Origin: an uncultured Chlamydiae bacterium
GTDB lineage: Bacteria > Chlamydiota > Chlamydiia > Chlamydiales > Rhabdochlamydiaceae
DNA length: 8,408 bases
Assembly (NCBI GenBank): GCA_945957075.1
Contig: CAMFJP010000058.1
Span: forward strand, 1-8,408
Reading direction: 5' to 3'
Positions 1 through 6,108 of this stretch are shown here, in pieces. The notes under the pieces were generated by a model. The model saw nothing but the letters and a program-made list of their open reading frames with translations, did no database searches and was not told the origin of the DNA. Both the position numbers and the translations under genes were made by a program. The first letter of the stretch is position 1. Every line of letters starts with the position of its first letter.

Positions 1-46
1 AGATTCCTCTACGTCTCGTGGGCTCGGAGATGTGTATAAGAGACAG
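1..46. other. Illumina Nextera i7 adapter and index (non-genomic)
   Basis: Bases 13-46 match the Nextera transposase read-2 adapter exactly: GTCTCGTGGGCTCGG (13-27) followed by AGATGTGTATAAGAGACAG (28-46), which ends in the 19-bp Tn5 mosaic end. Bases 1-4 (AGAT) fit the end of the P7 primer, and bases 5-12 (TCCTCTAC) sit where the 8-base i7 index belongs; this is the reverse complement of GTAGAGGA, the index I know as N712. This is untrimmed library sequence at a contig end, so genomic sequence begins at base 47. Any open reading frame crossing this point has a false C-terminus. Confidence 0.97.
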
Positions 47-1280
47 CCTGAATCCATCGCATGCTATGAATAGCTTGTATAAGCTCCTGATCAGGATAGG
101 GAGATTTTTGTAAATTCTCTACCATCTGCTCTAAAGAGCGTTCAATTTGTCCATCTGAAGCAGAATGAATCCTATATACATAAAAAGTGCCTCTACCCCC
201 CCCTGTGGGTATAGAGTCTACTGTAGACAAAATTCCTTTTACTTTAACGAGTGTCTCTGGATCCCCAAGAAATATAAGTACATTAGCATCTTTTAATGTC
301 TTCACTGAAGCCAATGTTTGATACAACCTACTGGATGGGCTCCCTGGGACTTGTAACTGCGACGCCATTTCATCAAGAATATTTAATAGATCATCAATCG
401 ATCGTTTTTCTACCTTATAAAGCAAAACAGACTGATCCTCTAAAGAAGGAGAAGCTGTTGCATGTAAAGGAGAATCTAGATCCTGCAAAAGGGTCATCGT
501 TCGATCGATAAGATAGGGAGTCGATACAACAAATACTGTATTGGTTTCTGGCTGAGAGACAAAAATCAACGGATTTCCCTCTGCAAAGGGGGTCACAATT
601 TTTTCTGCTAAAGTAATCAAATCCTTTGGAGCCACATGCTTTGCTAAAAAGCTTTCTACATCAAGAGGGGTATGCGGGGCATCAATACTAGCCAAAAGGG
701 CATCTACTTTTTCTACATTGGTTGTGATGTCCGTGACAATGAGCTGTCTTGTTTCATTGGACACCTCTACTTGTGCAGATGCCGACATTAAAGGTTTAAT
801 AATTGTAGCGACGGTTCCAAGAGAGGCATTTTTAATACGAAAAACACGGGTAACTAGTGGCACCTCGCGCGCTGGCATTGGAAGGTCTGATGAAACAACC
901 GTCGAAATCTGATTTACTTCTTTACTTTTTGTAATCAGCAGATTGTTATCCTGTTCAAGCAAAGCAAGATCATGTACGCGCAAAATTTGCACCAAAATAG
1001 ACATGATGTTTTTTACGGAAATGGGATCTTCCGAAACAATCGTCACATTAAATCCAAGGTCTGCTTCCTCAAAAACAAAATTTAAATTTCCCACCTTGCT
1101 AACAAAACGAATGTACTCAATGATCGAGACGTTAGTAAAGTTAATGGTATAAGAATCTTTAGAAAGTGGGGAATCGGCAAAAAGCGTATATGTTTCCTTA
1201 TTAATATCTTGCGCACTATATCCATGAAGTGCACCAACGCCAACGCCCAAAAATATAATTCTTAAAAATATGCGCTGCAT
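47..1280 (-). CDS. sctC: Type III secretion outer-membrane secretin SctC/CdsC, N-terminal part (C-terminus missing)
   Basis: N-terminal 411 residues of the secretin that forms the outer-membrane ring of the type III secretion injectisome. The chosen start (1280) gives a signal peptide: MQR, then a hydrophobic stretch at residues 4-18, with likely cleavage near residues 19-23 (YSA/Q). AAGGG lies 11 nt upstream. An earlier in-frame ATG at 1394 would add 38 residues read partly from a repeat and is rejected. Residues about 40-120 resemble the N0 domain (short beta strands, NITIVSED-like pattern). Residues about 143-200 form an N1 module (RVFRIKNASLGTVATII, then ETRQLIVTD), and further N-type modules follow. 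The pore-forming secretin domain is absent because the sequence enters adapter DNA at base 46; chlamydial CdsC is about 900 residues. The reading frame runs into the adapter and stops there, which is artificial. The gene follows the kinase gene on the same strand, as pkn5-cdsC do in Chlamydia. Confidence 0.85.
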
Positions 1281-1372
1281 GTGGTAAATAGCCCTTGGGT
1301 AGACAAAACTTGTTTCGAAAGATATGACAAATTTTAAATTAGAAGCAACAAGAATTCGCCAAAGAGGTGTAG

Positions 1373-1466
1373 TAGACCTCTTCCCTAACCCCATTTGTTT
1401 GGCAGCGCCACGCTTTTTGCCAGCTTTAAAATTAGACCTCTTGCGTAATTACGTAAGAGGTCTAAT
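1373..1466. repeat. Composite palindromic repeat, copy A (related to copy B at 3068-3231)
   Basis: Lies in the 181-bp gap between the kinase gene and sctC. It starts with TAGACCTCTT (1373-1382). An arm follows whose bases 1394-1430 match the reverse complement of 3174-3210 at 33 of 37 positions, including GGCAGCGCC and CGCTTTTTG. It ends in a 36-bp palindrome (1431-1466) that carries the same end sequence twice, head to head, at 1433-1442 and 1455-1464; only one base pair of 18 is mismatched. A further inverted AAGAGGT is at 1362-1368, just outside. The kinase stop codon (1462-1464) is the TAG of the outermost end. It could be a truncated or nested MITE-like element; no transposase gene is present. 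Confidence 0.8.
1431..1466 (-). terminator. Near-perfect 18-bp stem palindrome at the kinase 3' end, possible terminator
   Basis: ATTAGACCTCTT (1431-1442) pairs with AAGAGGTCTAAT (1455-1466), and the stem continues inwards with one mismatch to a TAATTA centre. Read on the minus strand, it begins just at the kinase stop codon and is followed by AATTTTAAAG, a short weak U-run. It could therefore terminate or attenuate transcription from the kinase gene into sctC, or protect the 3' end of the mRNA. The palindrome itself is plainly visible. The terminator role is inference, because the U-run is short and the same ends recur in a dispersed repeat. Confidence 0.35.
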
Positions 1467-3003
1467 CTAACCGGCGCACACCAACAACTGTTTTAATGCG
1501 ATCGTCTAAGGGCGGCAAGGCTCTGCAAAGGACATCGGCCTGGCCTTGGACAGACAAGTAACGATTTTTTTCGAGGGCATTTATAAGATGTTTTTCTATG
1601 TTTTGATCTGCACTAAGCGAATGAAAAATGATGCGGTCTCCAGGAAGCCAGCTGCATGTCCCCTGGTTAAAAACTGCAGGGCGCGTATCTCCTAAGGCTA
1701 TATTTTCCGCGTGAAGGGGGTGGGCAGCTGCTTGCCCCTCAGAGATATGCATACACCCACCGCATCCACAAGATGCATAAGTTAGCATGTCATTTCCAGA
1801 ATCAAGAAGTACAATCTGCAAAAAAATCTTTCCTTCTGCAATTGCTTCTCTCACCAAAGCATGTAAAGCATCTAGCAGTACAACAGGATCTGGCGCCTCT
1901 ATTCCATGCAACAAACCATATGCCATCCCCTTGAACAACGCAATATGGATAGAAGCCTGAATACCAGGAGCAACAGATTCGGCACAAAGAATCATTTTTT
2001 TTTGATCTGCATACTTAAAAAAGTCACAATAAAAACCTAAAGATTCTGTTCTTTTTTGGATGGCATACCCAATTTCCACATCGGGCCACAATGGGATGTG
2101 AGGGGAAAACAAGCGAGCGTGTAGTTCTTGCAACGTTTCTTGCATCTCTTTTGTTACATCGCTTTTGGATCTATCTTTATCCAAATCTGCAGACGCTAGG
2201 TAACGACGCAAATCGGAAATGATATCTACAAATTGGATATACCTGTCTTTTACGGAGAAGGCAAGTGCCTTTTCTATAATCGGTCTAATCCCAAGAGGAA
2301 TCTTAGAGAGCTCGATAGCCCCATAGCTTAATTTGCCTAAAATCAGTTCATAGGCAATAACTCCAAAAGCATAAATATCCGATGCAAACCCTGCTTGATC
2401 AGGATGATGCCTTTGCTCGGGACTTAAGTAATTAGGAGTTCCTACCATCTCACCTGGTTTCATAGCATGCGCCACTTGATGCAGCTGTGCTATCCCAAAA
2501 TCAATAACTTTAACCTGGTTTTTTGTGTTTAATAGAATATTTTCAGGCTTAAGATCGCGATGGACAATGCCCTCTTTGTGTAGATGGGCCAAAGCGGAAG
2601 CAATTTGTAATAAAAGATCAATGGCACGTTTTAAGGAGCACTTTTTTTGCGCAATAAACCGGCTAAGGGTAATTCCATCAATGTACTCCATTGCAATATA
2701 TAACCCCCCTTCCCAAGCCCCCTCACCATAAATTGCAACAATGTGGGGATGCCTTGTCGAGCTAATGATGTGTGCCTCTTGCAAAAAACGCTGGGTTGCC
2801 TCCGGATTGTTGACAAATTTTTGGGATAACACCTTAATTGCAAGCAGCTGGTGTGTTGTAGGGTCACGGCCAAGATATAAAACCCCCATACCCCCACGAT
2901 TAATCAGTTTTTCTACGGGATAAGGACCAATACGTGCAGGCGTTGCACCAATTTTTCTAGAAAAATCCGCTGGCAGCGTACTCTGCTTATAAAATATATT
3001 CAT
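1462..3003 (-). CDS. pkn5: Pkn5-like Ser/Thr protein kinase with C-terminal SpoIIE/PP2C-like domain
   Basis: 513-residue predicted Hanks-type kinase. The kinase domain covers about residues 26-270: glycine loop RGGMG (36-40), ATP lysine K57, helix-C glutamate E76, catalytic loop HRDLKPEN (148-155, D150), DFG (168-170), SPEQ (194-197) and SDIYAFG (208-214). All key residues are present, so it should be active. Residues about 305-500 resemble a SpoIIE/RsbU-type PP2C phosphatase: CDFF (326-329), AESVAPG (341-347), a helix, FLQIVLLD (394-401), YASCGCGG (409-416) and LPGDRIIF (453-460). The aspartates expected in the GDVSG and TDG motifs are not there (E342, and SLS at 462-464), so this half may be a pseudophosphatase. 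There is no transmembrane segment or signal peptide. AGGG lies 7 nt before the ATG. In Chlamydia the kinase directly before cdsC is Pkn5, a proposed T3SS substrate; the symbol rests on this synteny. The stop codon lies in the adjoining repeat. Confidence 0.85.
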   Translation of the reverse strand: MNIFYKQSTLPADFSRKIGATPARIGPYPVEKLINRGGMGVLYLGRDPTTHQLLAIKVLSQKFVNNPEATQRFLQEAHIISSTRHPHIVAIYGEGAWEGGLYIAMEYIDGITLSRFIAQKKCSLKRAIDLLLQIASALAHLHKEGIVHRDLKPENILLNTKNQVKVIDFGIAQLHQVAHAMKPGEMVGTPNYLSPEQRHHPDQAGFASDIYAFGVIAYELILGKLSYGAIELSKIPLGIRPIIEKALAFSVKDRYIQFVDIISDLRRYLASADLDKDRSKSDVTKEMQETLQELHARLFSPHIPLWPDVEIGYAIQKRTESLGFYCDFFKYADQKKMILCAESVAPGIQASIHIALFKGMAYGLLHGIEAPDPVVLLDALHALVREAIAEGKIFLQIVLLDSGNDMLTYASCGCGGCMHISEGQAAAHPLHAENIALGDTRPAVFNQGTCSWLPGDRIIFHSLSADQNIEKHLINALEKNRYLSVQGQADVLCRALPPLDDRIKTVVGVRRLD

Positions 3004-3067
3004 ACATCTGCCCTATACCAGGAATGCAATACCAATCCCAGAAAATAAAACTCGCTACTGAGGTCAT

Positions 3068-3231
3068 TAGACATCTTGCATAACTTGCTTTGCTTAGCAG
3101 CGCTGATGATTTTTGAGCAGCTTTAAACCCAAATTTCGAGGTAATATGGAGACATATTGCCGAGAAATTTTGGTTTAAAACTGCCAAAAAGCGCGGCGCT
3201 GCCAAGCAAAGCAAGTTACGCAAGATGTCTA
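3068..3231. repeat. 164-bp near-perfect inverted repeat (MITE-like hairpin), copy B
   Basis: Two arms, 3068-3148 and 3153-3231, are reverse complements apart from scattered mismatches and a 2-nt length difference, and are joined by a GAGA loop (3149-3152). The outer ends are TAGACATCTTGC and its complement. The first 12 bp pair perfectly, and pairing continues through the TTGCTTTGCTT and GCAGCG blocks. The element begins on the nucleotide right after the TAA stop of the ABC-F gene (3232-3234) and ends about 65 bp before the kinase start. Its right arm is shared with copy A. TA at both outer ends would fit a TA target duplication, as made by IS630/Tc1-type transposases. It encodes no convincing protein. 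A transcript of either strand would fold into a long hairpin. Confidence 0.9.
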
Positions 3232-4821
3232 TTACTTTGAGGGACGGTAGCGGGCTAGATACTCATCAAGAGGACCGTCAAAAACACGAATTGTATCTTC
3301 TTCAAGAGCGATCAGACGCGTAACGCTTTGAGTCAGCAAATCGCGATCGTGGGTGGCTACGATAACAGTTCCCTTATAATCCTCAATTGCCCAAGTAAGA
3401 GCAGACACAGCCTCAAGATCTAAGTGATTATTCGGCTCATCCAAAATGAGTACGTTATCATTTCTAAGCATCATCCCAGCTAGAATAAGGCGTGCCGTCT
3501 CACCCCCAGAAAGGTGGGACAAAGGCTTAAAGGCATCGTCACCGGAAAAGAGAACCTTCCCAAGAACGCTGCGCACATCTTGATCATAGACGCCCTCTTT
3601 TTGATCTTTTAGCCACGCAAATGCCTGGATCGTAGATTTTTTATCCATGATATCAGAATGATTCTGCGGAAAATACCCAAGCTGAACGTTGTATCCTACA
3701 TCTAGCTTGCCTGTATCCTGTTGAAGAACGCCAGCTAGCATTTTTAAAAGTGTGGTTTTTCCCCGTCCGTTGTTCCCAATAACCCCAATCTTATCCCCAC
3801 GAAGAATATCGCATGTGAGGTGTTGGATAACAGGATTTCCATCATAAGCCTTACATAGGTTGTTTAAAGAAAACACCACCTGTCCAGATTGCTTTTCTGG
3901 TGGATAAAAGCGGATATAGGGGCGCTGAATATTGGATTGTTTTAAATCCTGAGGTTGTAACCTTTGAATCTCACGCACACGAGACTGCACCTGACTTGCG
4001 CGCGTACCCGCCCCAAAACGGGCCACAAACTCTCTAAGCTGCGCTACTTTCTTCTCTTTGGACTTATTTTCTGCCTCCGTCCTCTCACGTACAGCTGTTT
4101 TTGCAGCAAGCATCATATCGTAATTGCCTGGATAAACAATCAGGGTATCATAGTCGATATCTGCTATATCACTTGTTACTGCATTCAAAAAATGTCTATC
4201 ATGACTAACAACAACAAGTGTACCTTCATAGTCGTGTAAAAATTTCTCAAGCCACTGAATAGACTCCAAATCCAAGTGGTTTGTGGGCTCATCCAAAAGT
4301 AATGCTTCGGGATGGCCAAAAAGAGCCTGGCACAACATGACGCGAAACTGCATATCTGTTGGAATCGTGCGCATGGTATGATTATGCAAAGAACCTGTAA
4401 TACCCATGCCCTCAAGCAGCTCCTCTGCCTGAGCCTCCGCCATGTATCCGTCTTCTGCTGTAATGATCTCTTCAAGCTCCCCCAAACGCATTCCAATAGC
4501 ATCTGTCATATCAAGATCGTATAGCCTATCTTTTTCCTGCATAGCATTCCAAAGACGCCCATTTCCCATGATTACAACATCAAGGACCCGGATGTCGCGA
4601 TAGGCCTCAATATTCTGCCTTAAAAATCCTACTTTATGAGGAAGGGATACACTGCCAGAAGAGGGCTCTTCAAGGCCCATAATAATTTTCATAAGCGTTG
4701 ACTTGCCAGAACCATTCGGTCCTGTAAGGCCATAACGATGGCCTACATTAAAAGTCATCGTCACATTATCAAAAAGCAGACGACTGCCCACTTTTTTTGA
4801 AATTGCATTTAGTGTAATCAT
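3232..4821 (-). CDS. ybiT: ABC-F family ATPase, YbiT type
   Basis: 529 residues, two ATP-binding cassettes and no membrane segments: a soluble ABC-F protein. Family members bind the ribosomal E site and affect translation; the exact role of YbiT-type members is poorly defined. Cassette 1: Walker A GPNGSGKST (34-42), Walker B LLLDEPTNHLD (174-184), switch His H207. The charged interdomain linker (about 235-305, with YPGNYD at 230-235) is the ABC-F hallmark. Cassette 2: Walker A GNNGRGKTT (349-357), signature LSGGE (437-441), Walker B DEPNNHLD (461-468), H491. The first signature is degenerate (TIPTDMQFR, 152-160), as in E. coli YbiT; the length also matches (about 530). No clear ribosome-binding site precedes the ATG. 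The gene is divergent from xerC; as I recall, an ABC ATPase gene also neighbours xerC in Chlamydia trachomatis. It is upstream of, and on the same strand as, the kinase gene, separated from it by the inverted repeat. Confidence 0.93.
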   Translation of the reverse strand: MITLNAISKKVGSRLLFDNVTMTFNVGHRYGLTGPNGSGKSTLMKIIMGLEEPSSGSVSLPHKVGFLRQNIEAYRDIRVLDVVIMGNGRLWNAMQEKDRLYDLDMTDAIGMRLGELEEIITAEDGYMAEAQAEELLEGMGITGSLHNHTMRTIPTDMQFRVMLCQALFGHPEALLLDEPTNHLDLESIQWLEKFLHDYEGTLVVVSHDRHFLNAVTSDIADIDYDTLIVYPGNYDMMLAAKTAVRERTEAENKSKEKKVAQLREFVARFGAGTRASQVQSRVREIQRLQPQDLKQSNIQRPYIRFYPPEKQSGQVVFSLNNLCKAYDGNPVIQHLTCDILRGDKIGVIGNNGRGKTTLLKMLAGVLQQDTGKLDVGYNVQLGYFPQNHSDIMDKKSTIQAFAWLKDQKEGVYDQDVRSVLGKVLFSGDDAFKPLSHLSGGETARLILAGMMLRNDNVLILDEPNNHLDLEAVSALTWAIEDYKGTVIVATHDRDLLTQSVTRLIALEEDTIRVFDGPLDEYLARYRPSK

Positions 4822-4826
4822 ATAGG
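4797..4826 (+). promoter_or_regulatory. Possible sigma-70-type promoter for xerC
   Basis: TTGAAA (4797-4802, 5 of 6 to the -35 consensus) and TATAGG (4821-4826, 4 of 6 to the -10) are 18 bp apart. Transcription would start near 4833 and leave a leader of about 20 nt before the xerC ATG at 4853. The elements lie over the first codons of the divergent ABC-F gene, as they must because the two starts are only 31 bp apart. No good Shine-Dalgarno sequence precedes xerC. Confidence 0.3.
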
Positions 4827-4852
4827 CAATAGATGGTATCAGAAAAAAACAT

Positions 4853-5764
4853 ATGCTCCAAGTAGTGATTGAGGAATTTTTGCACTATTTGCGCCTTGTA
4901 AAACAGGCATCGCCACACACAGTCCGCAATTATTCCCTTGATCTTAACGCCTTTTGCAAACACGTAAGTGTTGATCTTCAAAGCTTAACAAAACACCATA
5001 TTCGCGAGCACATTGCCCATCTTGCAAAGCAGGGGATTGCAAAACGATCTCTAATACGCCACCTGTCTTCACTGCGCTCTTTTTTTATCTATGCACTGCG
5101 TAAAAAAAAAATCACAATCAATCCCATGGAAGGCGTAGACAGTCCAAAAATTGAAAAAAAAATCCCCACCTCATTAGCCTACGAACAAATAGAAAGACTT
5201 TTTGCTGAGCCCGATTCCACCTCTTGCTTTGGGATCAGAGACAGAGCGATGATGGAATGTCTATACAGCTCAGCTTTGCGCATCAGCGAGCTCACAGGGT
5301 TAAATCAAGAGGATGTAAACAGTGCACAATCTATGGTTCGTGTGCGGGGCAAAGGTAAAAAAGAACGCCTTGTGCCCATCACAACACATGCGCTCTCTTG
5401 GATAAAAAAATACTTGCAGCACCCAGATCGAGAAGAGATCGACAAATCAGCGCTATTTCTTAATCGTTTTGGCGGCAGACTATCCACTCGTTCTGTCGAT
5501 CGATTATTCAAGAAATATTTATTACAATCAGGACTTGCTGAGAAGGTGACTCCCCATACGATAAGACATTCCATTGCGACCCACTGGCTGGAAAAGGGAA
5601 TGGATCTTAAAACAATACAAACGTTACTTGGACACGCAGCTCTAACTACAACAACTATCTATACACATGTTTCAACGCGTTTGAAAAAAGAGGCTTACGA
5701 AAAAGCTCACCCTTTTTGTTTGGAAAAAGACCGGGAAGGCGATAAGCCGGATTCTGTTGTATAG
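4853..5764 (+). CDS. xerC: Tyrosine recombinase XerC
   Basis: 303-residue site-specific recombinase that, with XerD, resolves chromosome dimers at dif. The N-terminal SAM-like core-binding domain (about 1-90, ASPHTVRNYSLDL at 19-31) is followed by the catalytic domain. The full active-site set is visible: R143 (ALRISEL), K167 (RGKGKKER), H235 and R238 (HTIRH), H261 (LLGH) and nucleophile Y270 (IYTHVS). The blocks LNRFGGRLSTRS and HWLEKGMDLKTIQ closely match chlamydial XerC, which supports XerC over XerD or a phage integrase. It is the only plus-strand gene here. The 3' end is odd: after KAHPF, residues from about 293 (REGDKPDSVV) are encoded by the complement of the rnpB 3' end (P1 strand and CCGGCUUAU), so the two genes overlap by about 35 bp tail to tail. 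No dif-like site was recognised in the window. Confidence 0.95.
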   Translation: MLQVVIEEFLHYLRLVKQASPHTVRNYSLDLNAFCKHVSVDLQSLTKHHIREHIAHLAKQGIAKRSLIRHLSSLRSFFIYALRKKKITINPMEGVDSPKIEKKIPTSLAYEQIERLFAEPDSTSCFGIRDRAMMECLYSSALRISELTGLNQEDVNSAQSMVRVRGKGKKERLVPITTHALSWIKKYLQHPDREEIDKSALFLNRFGGRLSTRSVDRLFKKYLLQSGLAEKVTPHTIRHSIATHWLEKGMDLKTIQTLLGHAALTTTTIYTHVSTRLKKEAYEKAHPFCLEKDREGDKPDSVV

Positions 5765-6101
5765 CGCAAACTATACTCGTAATCATTCCTCTAGGGAACC
5801 TGTCGCCAGGATCCTCAAGCGATATATTTTAAGCAGGCCCGCGGAGAACGGGTGCTCCTGCTACTTTCTTGCTTCAGATAGGGTTTGTAGCACCATGCAT
5901 TGCTGCACGTGTGGCTCATCTCTTAAAGATGGCATTTTCAGCCTGTTGCATATGTCGTTAAAAAACATAAGCACGGTATATTTTCTGTGACACTTTCCGT
6001 AGCTTTGCAGCCCCCAGCCTTTCGCTGGTATCTCCTCCTATGAAGTCCAGACTTTCCTCCCCTGTGGCTACCCCACAGCGGCGATTACTTGCCTTCCCGA
6101 T
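5730..6101 (-). ncRNA. rnpB: RNase P RNA, bacterial type A
   Basis: Catalytic RNA that removes the 5' leader of pre-tRNAs. On the minus strand the conserved blocks appear in order: CGGGAAGGC (P1 5' strand, about 6091-6099); a P3 hairpin CTGTGG/CCACAG; GAGGAAAGTC (P4 5' side, followed by TGGAC); CCAGC-GAAA-GGCTGG (P8); CATCT/AGATG hairpin (P12-like); AGCAAGAAAG; GCTTGAGG; CTAGAGGAATGATTAC (P2 3' strand); hairpin GTATAG/CTATAC (P19-like); ACAGAATCCGGCTTAT (P4 3' side); and GCCTTCCCGG (P1 3' strand, about 5731-5740). P2 pairs GTAATC with GATTAC. The ends are set by P1 and are uncertain by a few bases. TCTTTTT follows P1 and may be the termination tract. The GGU expected in L15 is not seen. The gene begins about 8 bp after the zinc-ribbon stop codon, so its promoter is inside that gene or it is cut from a joint transcript. 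It fills the 5765-6108 gap between proteins. Confidence 0.96.
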
Positions 6102-6108
6102 AACATCC

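Noticed and set aside
1281..1394. 38-residue N-terminal extension of SctC starting at an ATG at 1394
   Set aside because: It is read from the flanking repeat (AGAGGTCTACT) and AT-rich leader and places the signal peptide internally. The ATG at 1280 begins a normal signal peptide.
2987..3223. 78-residue minus-strand open frame
   Set aside because: It lies almost wholly in the inverted repeat and has no recognisable domain; a palindrome readily leaves such open frames.
5700..5730. CTTTTT/AAAAAG pairing next to the rnpB 3' end as an intrinsic terminator
   Set aside because: The stem is only about six A-U-rich pairs inside the xerC coding region; too weak to call separately.
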